The notes below the pieces were generated by a model, which saw only the letters and a program-made list of their open reading frames with translations, was not told where the DNA came from and did not search any database. A stretch of 64,000 nt of DNA. Source: Doryteuthis pealeii. Lineage: Eukaryota > Mollusca > Cephalopoda > Myopsida > Loliginidae. The translations under genes and the position numbers were made by a program. The stretch is from assembly GCA_023376005.1 (NCBI GenBank), contig CM042181.1, forward strand, positions 20,981,925 to 21,045,924, read 5' to 3'. Numbering within the stretch: the first letter of the stretch is position 1; each line of letters starts with the position of its first letter. Shown piece after piece: positions 10,078 through 21,409 of this stretch.

Positions 10078-10570
10078 GCCTAAGTTCAAATGGCCAAGAG
10101 ATTATCTTAGGAGTCGGAAGTGAGTCTTTCTTTCTGCACATGCTCGGAGGTTTCTTTTGGTCTGATGGCTCATGGGAGTTTCTTGTTTTTTATTTTTTTT
10201 TTTTAATTTTATTTTAATCATCACACTATTCATGCTTGATGGGTATTTAATTTTTTTAAATACATTTTTTTAAAACCTCATTTTTTAAACACATTTTTTT
10301 TAAACGCATTTTTAAACACATTTTTTAACCATTTTTTTAAACACATTTTAAAACTCATTTTTTAAACCACATTTTTTTAAACTCATTTTTTAAACTCATT
10401 TTTTAAACCATTTTTTAAACACATTTTTTTTAAACTCATTTTTTAAACACATTTTTTTAAAAAGACCTAAGTTCGAATGGCTGAGAGATTATCTTGGGGT
10501 CGGATGTGGTCCTTTTTCCGCACATGTTCAGAGAGTTCTTCCGGTCTGAAGACTCATAGGAGCTTGTTTT
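10078..10570. repeat. direct repeats flanking an AAAC/TTTT minisatellite
   Basis: Two diverged direct repeats (about 10078-10190 and 10464-10570; CCTAAGTTC(A/G)AATGGC, AGAGATTATCTT, GCACATG blocks) bracket an irregular 15-20-bp minisatellite at about 10240-10460 built from AAACACATTTTTT units. Confidence 0.7.
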
Positions 10571-10699
10571 TTTTTGTTTTTTTTATTTTAATGTTATTTT
10601 AATTTCCCACAGACCCCATTGGTGAGATTTTACCCATCTGCTGAGGTGCAGTTGGCATATTCTTCTGTCCCGCTAACAGGGTGGTGTTTTATTCTTGAG

Positions 10700-11425
10700 G
10701 ACATCTAAACAGAAAGAAAATCTTTGTGGGGATTTCTTCCTTTGTCAGGAGGAGTTATCTTCCCGCGGTGTTGCCGTTTGTTCCCACTAGGGGACCTCGG
10801 TATTTAAGCGCCTTATTAAACTTCTTTTCCTCTTTCTACCTCTCCTTGTTGGAACCCACATGAGTTAGACAATTATCATTCCCTTCTCGTTGGGGCTTCT
10901 GCCTTCAACGCTGGTTACTAGTCACTATAAGTGATTCATACAACATGGACTATTCTTAGTCTCATGTCTGTGCCTTTATATTATGTGTACTTTATATTAT
11001 CTTGTCTGTGACTTTTATGTATGTATGTTTATGTACACTATTCTATTCTATCTTCCATTGTTTATATATCTTGTTTATTCATGTGCTGTATTATATAAAA
11101 TGTTTTGTCCCTCAACCCTTGTCGGAGTTGTATGTTCAATTATGACTTTGAACTTCCATAATATAAAGGTACAGACATGAGACTAAGAATAGTCCATGCT
11201 GTATGAATCACTTACAGTGACTAGTAGCCGGCGTTGAGGGCCGAAGCCCCAACGAGAAGGGAATCACAATTGTCTAACCCATGTAGGTTCCAACAAGGAG
11301 AGGTAGAAAAGAGGAAGAGAAGTTTAAATAAGGCACTTAAATATGAGAGGTCCCTAGTGGGAACAAACAGCAACACCACGGGAAGAAACTCCTCCTGACA
11401 AAGGGAAGAAATCCCCACATCTCTA
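10700..11425. repeat. inverted repeat, arms about 270 bp
   Basis: Arms at about 10705-10984 and 11158-11420 are reverse complements (AAATCTTTGTGGGGATTTC, GTTCCCACTAGGGGACC, GGACTATTCTTAGTCTCATG). The spacer of about 170 bp is TATG-rich. The left arm contains TATTTAAGCGCC and the right arm its complement. No transposase remains are visible. The reading frame at 11221-11511 lies entirely in the right arm. Confidence 0.75.
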
Positions 11426-11429
11426 TTGC

Positions 11430-12297
11430 TAATCTTAATTAGAATATGAGATAAAATTAATGGTAATTCCATGCAAATCATCCAGAAAAAAAGGAAATTG
11501 TCACCAACCACTTCAATTTTTTAAAAAATTGTTTCCATGTGTAGACATTTTAAAGTTAGACAATTCCCAAAATTTGAGCTTCCAATTCCAAAAATTGGCA
11601 GAGTTGTTTGAATTTTAGCTCTTCAAACTTGGTGGTGTTGCGAAAAATTGCAACGTTTTGTAATCTATTTTGTTCTGTAAAATGAGTTCTAGAGCTTCCC
11701 TACTACTAAAAATTGGTTTATAAAAAGCATTTTTGTCCAAGGAATCCAAAAAGTCTTAAAGTCAACTAATTTTAAGTCATTGATGATTTCTGATTTTTTC
11801 ATAGCAAGATCAATATCTGATGTGGCACTGCATCTATGACAATATTTTTTCTATTATTTTTACATATATTGAACATTATTTGTACCAAAAAGATAGTTTG
11901 ATTTTTGCTACTACAACATTTAAAAAAATAAAAATCAACATAACTCTGCCAAATTGTGGAATTGGAAGATTAAATTTTGGGGATTATCTAACATTAACAT
12001 AGTCCTCATCTGGAAAATTGAAGGTGGGGGGTGACAATTTTACTTTTTTCTGGATGATTAGACATGGAATTACACCCTCTATCAATAATTGAACATATAT
12101 TGCATCAAAAGAATAGTTTGATTTTGCTATACAACATTTTTTCAAAATTTGTTAAAATTTGTAGAGATAAAAATCAATATAACTCTGTCAATTTTTGGAA
12201 TTGGAAGCTTAAATTTTTGGATTGTCTAACATTAACATAGTCCTCATCTGGAAAAGTGAAGGGGTGGGTGACAATTTTACTTTTTTCTAGATGATTA
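11430..12297. repeat. AT-rich repeat with about 210-bp tandem duplication
   Basis: The block from TTGAACAT through CAACATAACTCTG(C/T)CAA to GACAATTTTACTTTTTTCT occurs twice in tandem (about 11870-12080 and 12088-12297). The outer part at 11460-11570 is inverted relative to it (CCAATTCCAAAAATTGGCAGAG). The family is unidentified. Confidence 0.6.
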
Positions 12298-12842
12298 TGT
12301 TACGTAGTGCCTTTTCTTTGACGGTACTAAATAAGTATATGTTGCATACCTCTTTACCGGCACTATATATCTATATATTATATACTTTCTTACGTCTTCT
12401 TACTCTGGTCGTCTACTCTTCTGGCCGGATCTGGTTATCTTTTCTAAGGTCTCGTCTGGTCTTCTATTGAGGATTCCGGGTCTGGTCTCTGTTGGGGATC
12501 ACTCCTTATCAGAAGCCTTGTGTCATTGTTAGCTTTTAGTAATAACAACAAGACTTCGATTTACGATGATGTTACTTTATTCGTAGAACCCCAGACCAAC
12601 AATGCGCGCAAGAGTCACATCTTGCTAGCTTCGCTCTAACTCCTAACTCTCTAACTGAGTTGCTTACTCCTTAAACCGGAAGGGCCTTCTATTGCTTCCG
12701 ATTCTCACGATCATCCCAGAACGCAAGGTCAGAGTGAGGTCAAACGCTGTCACTCACTCTCAAGGCCATCAGTTATACTGATCGCCATAATGATTTCTAC
12801 ACTACCTTAAAAATGTAATAGAGATCCAAATAATATGTAACA
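12298..12842. mobile_element. solo LTR
   Basis: A 545-bp insertion begins TGTTACGTAGTGCC and ends ATATGTAACA, giving perfect TGTTAC/GTAACA inverted termini with canonical TG...CA. It is flanked by a 4-bp duplication ATTA (12294-12297 and 12843-12846) and splits a GATGATTAGACATGG block intact in the neighbouring repeat unit. One LTR without internal gag-pol sequence indicates LTR-LTR recombination. Gypsy or BEL type cannot be decided. Confidence 0.75.
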
Positions 12843-12879
12843 ATTAGACATGGAATTACCCCTCTATCAATATATCAAT

Positions 12880-13475
12880 AGAAGAAAAACTCTGAATTCA
12901 GGAGGGAGATGAACCTGGGAGCTGTCAACATCTACACCCCTTGAAGTCGGGCCACATCTGCTTAACTAAATAACTTATTCTCTCGTGATGCTTAAGGATA
13001 GAACCCAGGTGGATGAGCAGTTCATGACTTGCAATACTCCACTTTGCCCCTTTCTTGGGCTAGACGGGCGGTCGGAGAGGCCCCTTCCGATCAATCGGTT
13101 GTTCACGTCAAGCCTAGCACCTATATGATTTCCCAATCCTATTGCCCTTATGGCAAGCCCCAAACCTTTTAATCAATGAGTGCTAGAAGGCGTGACTGAG
13201 GATCTACATGTCCTGGGAATGACTTTAAACTCTATCTGATGGTGAGGTTCAGTTTTGGAGGTTTGGGGAATGTGGGCACCCCTTCATGACCATTGCTCCT
13301 GGTCCACTCTGACCCGAGTGGTAGTACCTGTTAGGGTCTCATCTATGGGTTTAAAATAGAAAAACATGAGTTTATAAAAAAATTGTATTATCCATTAAGA
13401 ATTGATTTATTTCAAAACTTTATTGGCATTAAATGACTCACTGAGGTTGGATATGCCGTAAAACAAAACCAATAA
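12880..13475 (+). repeat. LINE-tail repeat, about 580 bp
   Basis: It closely matches 61180-61770 over its length: AGGATAGAACCCAGGTGGAT, TTGCCCTTATGGCAAGCCCC, GGAGTGGTAGTACCTGTTAGG equivalents and a tail GCATTAAATGACTCACTGAGG...TATGCCGTAAAAC. Partial copies lie at 22425-23010, 23010-24000 and, inverted, 63480-63760. Because the same tail follows a LINE fragment at 30117-30300, this is probably a LINE 3' region or a LINE-mobilised derivative. Confidence 0.6.
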
Positions 13476-14210
13476 ACTTATTCTCACGTGTCTGTATCGG
13501 AGGTCAGTTAATGGTCATCTAAAATGTCAATCATAACCCCCAATGGTTATGGAAAATTACCCACTTCCGCTTTTAATTCTAATGAACTTTATTTAAAATT
13601 CTAACTTACAGGTACATTCACAATTTATGATTTCTCATGAATTGTAACACTATGCACGAATAGTCCTAATAACATCTGGGATTACCTACCTTGTCTGCCA
13701 AAGAGTTCTGCTACGAGTGCTAGGTGGCATATCTCCTGTTTATAAAATAAAGTATACTACACATAAATATGTTACATAATCTATGCGGTTGCATAAGATT
13801 ATTGTCAATCCCTGTAATTCTAAATGGATGGCCCTTTTCATACTATAGCGGGACTTTCCATGAAATAGTACAGAAAGCCCCCAAATTACGTGAAGTCACG
13901 TGGTACCTGGTTTGGTCCTCAGTTTTCAGTTAGAACGTCGGGCAGAGGAGATGTTCTGCCTTAACTGGAACTCACACTGCATACGCGCGCTATGTTAGTC
14001 AGATATCTAGTTACATGAAATGTATAGTTAAGGAAATAAAAGGTTAAGAAATTAACACAGTCTTGTGATTTAATGAATGTCTTGTAACAAGACTGATATA
14101 GAAGAAATGAGTTAAGTGAGACCACCAAGAACGAAGCCAAGACGATAGAAGATGACTAGAAGAGACCTTGAAGAACTTAACGATGTCAGAACGAACAGAG
14201 AAGAGACTTG
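13476..14210. other. unassigned, possibly single-copy sequence
   Basis: No gene, RNA or repeat family is recognised in about 730 bp. Base composition is less extreme than the surroundings. Confidence 0.4.
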
Positions 14211-14790
14211 ATAATTAGTATTATTTGGATTATTCGGACTATTGTCCCTCATCTTTATTGTTATCTACACTATTTTCTCTGAATTTTTGAGATGAGGTTT
14301 GATAATTTGGTTTATTCGGACTATTGTCCTCATCTTTATTGTTATCTACACTATTCTCTGAATTTTTGAGATGAGGCTTGATAATTTGGTTTATTCGGAC
14401 TATTGTCCTCATCTTCATTGTTATCTTACACTATTTCTATGAATTTTTGAGATGAGGCTTGATAATTAGTATTTATTTGGATTATTCAGACTATTGTCCT
14501 CATCTTTATGTTTGTTATCTAAACTATTTCACTGAATTTTTGAGATGAGGCTTGATAATTTGGATTATTTGAATTATTCAGACTATTGTCCTCATCCTTA
14601 TTGTTTATCTACACTATTTCTTCTGAATTTTTGAGATGAGGCTTAAATATTTGGATTATTTGGATTATTTGGACTATGTCCTCATCTTTAATTGTTATCT
14701 ACACTATTTCTCTGAATTTTTAAGATGAGGCTAATAATTTTTGGATTATTTGGATATTTGAACATAAAGATGAAGACAATAGTCCGAATA
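14211..14790. repeat. tandem array of about 80-93-bp Penelope-like units
   Basis: About seven head-to-tail units carry TTTTTGAGATGAGGCTTGATAA, then TTATTCGGACTATTGTCCTC and TTGTTATCTACACTATT. GAATTTT starts near 14281, 14360, 14441, 14534, 14624 and 14714, so spacing drifts from 79 to 93 bp. The unit is the AATAGTCC module of the 3.0-kb and 6-8-kb fold-backs, here amplified. Confidence 0.8.
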
Positions 14791-14799
14791 ATCAAAATA

Positions 14800-15640
14800 A
14801 TACAAAGTGTCACAAGTTTTAAAAGAAACAAGGTTCGTGTCTGTTGTAGGCTGCCGAAGCACTGAATCTTTCAAAGCCTCCATGCTTCTGTAGTCCGCGA
14901 ACACTATACCTGATGCCACTATCCACACACATATGCACACATGCACACACATACATGTATATTACTACTGTAAACTGTTCATGTTCTTCACACTAATACA
15001 TTATTCTGTGTACTTGACATGAGACTTTGATGAGTTGTGGTGCCCTGAGCACTGTACAACATACATGCATATTACTATCTAAACTGTTCATGTTCCTGAC
15101 ACTAATACATTATTCTGTGTACTAGACATGAGACTTTGATGAGTTTGTGGTGCACCTGAGCACTGTACACATACATGCATATTACTACTCTAAAACTGTT
15201 CATGTTCCTGACACTAATACATTATTCTGTGTACTAGACATGAGACTTGATGAGTTGTGGTGCACCTGAGCACTGTACACATACATGTATATTATTACTG
15301 TATGCTATTCATGTTCCTGACACTAATACATTATTTTGTGTACTTGACATGAGACTTTGATGAGTTGTGGTGCACCTGAGCACTGTACACATACATGTAT
15401 ATTATTACTGTATGCTATTCATGTTCCTGACACTAATACATTATTCTGTGTACTTGACATGAGACTTTGATGAGTTTGTGGTGCACCTGAGCACTGTACA
15501 CATACATGCATATTACTACTCTAAAACTGTTCATGTTCCTGACACTAATACATTATTCTGTGTACTAGACATGAGACTTTGATGAGTTGTGGTGCACCTG
15601 AGCACTGTACACAATAAAATTTCATTATCATTTCATTATC
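14800..15640 (+). repeat. tandem array of a SINE 3' end (about 110-bp units)
   Basis: About six units carry ACATACATG(C/T)ATATTACTA, GTTCATGTTCCTGACACTAA, TGTGTACTAGACATGAGAC and GTGCACCTGAGCACTGTAC. The last ends GCACTGTACACAATAAAATTTCATTATCATT, the apparent natural tail. The same block appears singly and inverted at 38655-38850 and as fragments at 33680, 50935 and 58505. The upstream flank (14850-14930) also matches 38810-38850 inverted. Confidence 0.8.
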
Positions 15641-16737
15641 ATATCTTCTACCAGAGATTTTTCCAGAGATTTATAATAATTTCCAATTACAATAATATAT
15701 TTTGTATCATGTTTTGTCAAATTGTTTCTAGTTAAAAACAAAAACAAAACAAAACAAAACAAGAATGAATCTTCTATACAGAGATTTTCCAGGGATTTTC
15801 CAGAAATTTATCAATACTTTTTTTTTCTAAAAATTTCCATTTACACTCTATAGTTTGTAATCTTTTTTTTTTTCGTTAAATTGTCACTAGTTTAAAAAAA
15901 AAAAAAAACGAGACAAAGTTTTCTACCCAGAGATTTTCCAGAGATTTATCATATTTTTATTTTTCATTCAGACATTTATCTTTTTTTTTCAATTTCTAAA
16001 ATTTCCAATTATAAATCTATATTAGATTATATCTAGCTATAGGCACTTTATTGGCTGCTAGGAATTTTAAAGGCGAATTAAGATAATTAATCTATTATTT
16101 AAGGTCAAACTTTGTCTAAATCGATAAGTAGTAACATAATACCATCATTAAAAAAAAACAAAAACAAAAAAAAAACAGAATGAATCTTCTATACAGAGAT
16201 TTTCCAGAAATTTATCAATACTTTTTTTTTTCTAAAAATTTCCAATTACAATCCATAGTTTGTATCATTTTTTGATTCCATTTTTTTCTCGTTAAATTGT
16301 CACTAGTATAAAAAAACGAGACTAAGTCTTCAACCTAGAGATTTATCAAGACTTTATTTTCATTTCTAAAATTTCCAATTAAAATGAATACATAGCCATG
16401 TTGTATAATTTTTTTTCATCAATCTTTCTCTAGTTACAAAAAGAAAAAACAAAAAAAACAAAAACAAGACTAAGTTTTCTATGTAGAGATTTTGCAGACT
16501 TTTATCTTTTTCTTTTTTTTTTTCAATTTCTAAAATTTCCAATTACAATAATTTTTATTAGATTATATCATTACTTTCGTTCAAATTTTCACGAGTTAAA
16601 AAGAAAAGCAAAAAAAAAAAAAAAACAAAAAACAAAAAACAAAACGAAGTCTTCTAACCCAGATATCTTCAAGAGATTTTCCAGACTTATACTTTTTTTG
16701 GTACTCTTCGCAGAGAACCATCCCGGCCTCTGCTCAA

Positions 16738-17146
16738 AAATCGATACCCGGTGGCTGCTGAAAAAAACACCAGCTATGATTGAAGTCTGTAGCCGAAGCG
16801 GTGTCATTTGCAAAAAAAAAAAAAAAATAGGGTTGGGGTTGGGTTAGTTTAATGGGAAAATAAATAAATAATTTGGCCTCTGTTTTTTTCTCGGTCACCT
16901 TGTATACAGAGTGACCCAGAAAAAACAGAATCCACAAATTTTGTAATAAAACTATTAATTTTGTAATAAAACTTTTAATTTTAACTAGGGGGGGTTTAGG
17001 ATTAGGGTTAGGGTTGGGGTTGAGGTTGGGTTTTCAGGAAAAACGCCCAAAGTTGGTTTTTTTTTTTTTTTTTTGGAAGTGACACCGCTTCGCTATGGAC
17101 TTCAATCGTAGCTGGTGTTTTTTCAGCAGCCACCGGTAGCGATTTT
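16738..17146. mobile_element. TIR element with long inverted arms
   Basis: Arms at about 16738-16830 and 17056-17146 are complementary (TCGATACCCGGTGGCTGCTG against CAGCAGCCACCGGTAGCGA; GAAGCGGTGTCA against TGACACCGCTTC). The interior holds remnants of the GGGTGACCCAGAAAAAACAG / TTAGGG element seen at 19032-19432, apparently a nested insertion. Confidence 0.65.
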
Positions 17147-17417
17147 TTAAAATTCAATTGTCACTAGTTAAAAAAAAGACAAGACTAAATCTTCAACTCA
17201 GAAATTTTCCAGAGATTTTCCTGATATTTTACAGGGATTTATCATTCTTTTTTTTTTAATTTCTAAAATTTTTCAATAACAATAAATACATACTTAACTT
17301 GTATATATTTTTCGTCAAATTGTCACATTTTTAAAAACAAAAAACAAGACTAAATCTTTTTCCAAAAGATTTTCAGAGATTTTTTTATTATACTTTTTTT
17401 ATTTCTAAAATTACAAA

Positions 17418-18046
17418 TCTTATTATAATGGAGATTGTGTGTTTGTCTGTCTGTTACCGAAACTATATCACTATCAAGTCACAATTCCCTTTGTTATTTT
17501 ACATCCCATTCTCCATGATTTATTTTTATTTAAACTTCAATTATTAATAAAATTGTTTTACATTATTAAGCTGTTGACCACATCTACATACTAATAACAT
17601 GCAATGTATTTATATATACAACAAATAGCGATTTACAGAGTGAATGGGAAGGCTAATTTGCATATTGATTTAAAAATTTGATTTTAATAAATATATGCTT
17701 AGTATTATTGATTTCTAATTCTTTGGTTTTATCTTTTTGAATATGAGCAAAAATCTCGGGATAAATCTTAAAGAAATCCATTAACAAGAAATTACTAATA
17801 TTATTCTTTATTTCTATTTTTAACTAAATAGTTAAATTAGGAAAATTACCAATGAAAGACGGGAGTGATGTAAATGAAGGAAGAGTTAGTTTCAAAGTTG
17901 TTCTATTTTCAATCATACCCCCTCTGTTCCAAATCTTTTTATTTGCATACTTATTCAGTTTCATTAGCCTTCTAATTTAATGTTGAAATTTAAATTATAT
18001 TAAAACTTAATACTTGCACCCTACGGAGGGTGCATATATTTGCTAG
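17418..18046 (+). mobile_element. non-autonomous Helitron, family 1 (complete ends)
   Basis: It starts TCTTATTATAATGGAGATTG after an A. It ends with hairpin GCACCCT(ACGG)AGGGTGC (18016-18033), nine bases, then CTAG (18043-18046) followed by T. Its length of 629 bp matches the other copies. It sits inside a TTTCTAAAATT..TTACAATA unit of the tandem array without target duplication, as expected for rolling-circle transposition. No Rep/Hel gene is present. Confidence 0.85.
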
Positions 18047-18293
18047 TTACAATACTACATATTAGTTTGTATCATTATTTTTGTTAAACTGTCACAAATT
18101 ATTTCTCTTAATTTTTGAGATGAGGCTTAATAATTTGTATTATTTTGGACATAATGATGAGGACAATAGTCTAAATAATCCAAATTGACACTACTTATAA
18201 AAAAACAAGACTATGTATTCTACCAGAGATTTTCCAGAGATTTATCATAATTTTTTTTCAATTTCAAAAATTTCAAATTACAATAATTTATCA

Positions 18294-18774
18294 GCTGACT
18301 TCTGATTTAGGTTGGAAAATTAAAACGGAAAGTTTTTTGGTGGTACCCAATGACAGTTTAACTACAGTCTATGAATTAACATTTTGCGAATTGGGTTACG
18401 GTTTTAGGGGATTAAGGTTGTTTTTAATTACGTATTGCTTTAAAAAAATAAACAACAAAAAACCAATTACTATACATTTAATTAACCATTGAAATTAATT
18501 ATTGAATCTATTATTGAGACAGTTGTTTGTGTTAGTATTGCATGTATATTTCAATTAAATTAGTTTTAAAAAAATATTTTTCAGCATTAAATGTATATAG
18601 TAATTTGGGTTTTTTGTTGTTTATTTTTTTTTAAGCAATACATATTAAAAACAACCTTAATCCCTAAAACCGTAACCCAATTCGCAAAATGTTAATTCAT
18701 AGACTGTAGTTAAACTGTTATTGGTACCACAAAAAACTTTCTGTTTTAATTTTCCGATCTAATCAGAAGTCAGC
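18294..18774. mobile_element. hAT-like foldback MITE, variant termini
   Basis: Inverted termini GCTGACTTCTGATT / AATCAGAAGTCAGC enclose the same inner arms as 26073-26573 (GGAAAATTAAAACGGAAAG, TTGCGAATTGGGTTACGG). AATTTATC occurs just outside both ends, compatible with an 8-bp duplication. The interior shows no transposase. Confidence 0.6.
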
Positions 18775-19031
18775 ACAATTTATCTTAGTTGAGTGTATCA
18801 TTGTTTTTGTCAAATTGTGACTAGTTTTTAAAAAGAAATTAAATAAAAAACCAGACTGAGTCTTCTCACCTAAAGATTTTCCAGCAATTTCCCGGGATAC
18901 TTATTTTTAATTTCTAAAATTTCCAATTAAAAGAACTACATAGCCATGTGATATAATTTTTTCATCAAAATGTCACTAGTTAAAAAAAAAAATTTAAAAA
19001 AAAGACCCAAAACCTAAGTTTTCTAGGCGGT

Positions 19032-19432
19032 ATAGTGTATAGGGTGACTCAGAAAAAAACAGTACCCCAAATTATCTATTAATTTTCCCATTAAAACTAA
19101 CCCTAAACCCAACCCTAATCTAACTCTAACCCTAAACCCTAACCCTGAACCCTAACATAGACCCTCTAGTTAAAATTAAAAGTATTTATTACAAAATTTG
19201 TGGGTTCTGTTTTTTTATGGGTCACCGGTGTAACAGGGTGACCAGGAAAAAAACAGAACCCAAATTATTTATTAATTTTCCCATTAAACCTAACCTAACC
19301 CTAACCCTAACCCTGATCCTATCTAACCCTAACCCTAAATCCCTAACCCTAGACACCCATAGTTAAAATTAACAGTTTTATTACAAAATTTGTGGGTTCT
19401 GTTTTTTCTGGGTCACCTTAATTTTGACACTT
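19032..19432. mobile_element. two tandem TIR elements with telomere-like cores
   Basis: Two units of about 196-200 bp (about 19032-19231 and 19238-19432) each start GGGTGAC(T/C)CAGAAAAA and end TTCTGTTTTTT..GGGTCACC, an inverted repeat of about 20 bp. Each core is a run of CCCTAA and variants (CCCTAAC, CCCTGAA). Related pieces lie at 16833-17040. The core resembles the metazoan telomere repeat TTAGGG, but here it is inside a small element. Confidence 0.65.
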
Positions 19433-19740
19433 TTGGCAAGTTCAGCCCTTTTTTTTTCAACTTCCTAAATTTTCCAATTGCAATAATAATATATAGTTTG
19501 GTATAATTTCTTTTCGTCAAATTGCCACTAGTTAAAAAAAATAAACCCCAAAAACAAGACCATGTCTTCTACCCAGAGTTTTTCTAGAATTCATCATACT
19601 TTTTTTTAATTTCTAAAATGTCCAATCAATCACAATAATTAAATAGTATTTTTTTTTCTTGATCAAATTGTCACTGTTTTAAAACAAAACAAGACCAAGT
19701 CTTCTACGTTGATTTTCCAGAGATTTTCCGAGTTTTATTT

Positions 19741-20095
19741 CCAGACACAACGCCTGATTCTGAAGATCCTCCTATGAACCAAACACCTTACACGAATTCG
19801 TCGAGACAAAATGTTAAGGATTTGGGATTTCGTTTTTTTTTTTTTCTTTCTCGCAAGGCTGGCGTTCTACGTGCCTTGCCTGGTCGTCTTTAATGAAGAA
19901 AGCTTCCTTCATTCGTCTTCTCTCCTTTCTTTTTTTTAGGAATATTTTCTGGTTTTTTTTCTGTTGTTGTTTTTTTTTTTTTTTTCTTTTTTCAACACTA
20001 GTGGCGAATTTAAACGACTTGGGGGGAAAAGGAAGAAGGAAGAACAAATATAAAAGCACACGAACTAAGAAATGGATGGACGTAACACGGATCCT
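19741..20095. other. unassigned T/A-run-rich sequence
   Basis: About 19750-19805 (ACACAACGCCTGATTCTGAAG...) and 19860-19915 have a coding-like appearance but contain no frame that I recognise. The rest is poly-T runs and an AAGGAAGAAGG stretch. Confidence 0.35.
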
Positions 20096-20099
20096 GCTC

Positions 20100-20935
20100 A
20101 CTGTGTGTGTGTGTGTGTGCGCACGTGTATATGTGTGTGGGGGTGCCCTGTGGATGTGTGCGTGTAAGTGAGTGCGCGGTGTGCGTGCGTGCCCTGTGTG
20201 TGTATGTCTGCGGCCGTGTGTGAAGGATGGCCGCGAATGTGTGCGTGCGTGTGTGTGTGTATAGGGGTGCGGGTGAATGTGTGTATGTGAGCTAATGTGT
20301 GAGTGCGCGCGCGCGTGTGTGTGTACGTATGTGTGAGCGCGTGCGTGTATGTATGCGTGAACTTGTGTGGGCGTGGGCGTGGGCGGGCGTGTGAATGTGT
20401 GTGTGTGAATGTGTGTGTATGTGAGCGTGCGTGATTTTGTGTGCGTGTGATGTGTGCGGCGGTGCGTGTGAATGAGTGCGTGAGCATGTATATGTATGTG
20501 TGCGTACGTGCGTGTGATGTGTGGTGAGTGAGTGCGTGTGTACGTGTACCATTTTCAGTGTGTACGTATTTTCTTGTGTGGGTGTGTATGTATGTACATG
20601 TATGAAATGTACACGTGTATTTGTATGCATGTGTGTGTGTTTGCGTGTGTGTATTCGTAAGTTGTGTGTTGTGTGTGTGTAGGGTGTATGTATGCACGTG
20701 TGTGTAAATATGGTTGTGAGTGTGTATGTGTGTGAGTATGTGTGTGCGTGCGTGTGCGTGTATGTATGTGCGTGTGTATGGTGTGTATGCATGTGTGTTT
20801 GTATGAGATGAGTGTGTATGTGCGGTGGTGTGTGTGTGCGTATGTGTAATACGTGTGGGTATTTTGTCGTGTGTATGAGCATGTGTATGTGTGCGGCACG
20901 TGTAATTGTGTGCGTGTGGCATTTTAGTGTGTGTA
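20100..20935. repeat. (TG)n-rich degenerate microsatellite
   Basis: About 835 bp of TGTGTG interspersed with TGCG, TATG and CGTG steps. The long minus-strand frame of His-Thr repeats (20098-20946) and overlapping frames simply translate this array. Confidence 0.9.
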
Positions 20936-20939
20936 CTCA

Positions 20940-21120
20940 GCACCACACGTCATAACACATGTACTGTATACTGTGTACTGTAACAGCATAGTATACAGTG
21001 CACTGTATAGATAGACTGTATATCTTGTACTGTACATTGTATGCTGTGTACATTGTATATACTGTGTAACTGTATAGTATATACTGTGTACACTGTATAA
21101 TAATACAGTGTACACTGCGG
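20940..21120. repeat. degenerate TACTGTATA repeat
   Basis: Irregular TACTGTATA / TATACAGTG units form multiple small palindromes. A similar patch occurs at 25730-25870. Confidence 0.7.
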
Positions 21121-21289
21121 CTCTTAACATAAATGGCATAATACGAGCTGGGTAACTGGAGTGGCGTGTGAGTTCTTCGTTTATGTTGCCGGTAAAATGA
21201 GATCCATGTTTTTTTACACAATCGGAAAACAGACAAACAGACGAGACGACAACAGGACACACAGGCATAGAAAAGAGTGATATAAGTAC
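21121..21289. other. short unassigned spacer
   Basis: Nothing recognised. It separates the TACTGTATA patch from the CT array. Confidence 0.4.
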
Positions 21290-21360
21290 TCCTATCTCCT
21301 CTCTCGTCTCTCCTCTCCTCTCTCTCTCTCTCTTCGTATATATCTCATCTGTTCATATCT

Positions 21361-21409
<49 letters not shown>

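Larger units (their letters stand above)
15641..19740 (+). repeat. decayed tandem array, unit about 150-170 bp, with insertions
   Basis: At least a dozen diverged copies recur of a unit with GATTTTCCAGAGATTTATCA, TTTCTAAAATTTCCAATTAC, GTTTGTATCAT, AAATTGTCACTAGTT and AAGACTAAGTCTTCTACCCA. The array is interrupted by a TIR element (16738-17146), a Helitron (17418-18046), a hAT-like MITE (18294-18774) and telomere-core TIR elements (19032-19432). It is strongly strand-asymmetric with T runs followed by A runs. No coding capacity is seen. Confidence 0.7.

Noticed and set aside
20098..20946. 282-codon His-Thr-rich frame
   Set aside because: It is a translation of the TG/CA microsatellite; overlapping frames of the same kind exist.
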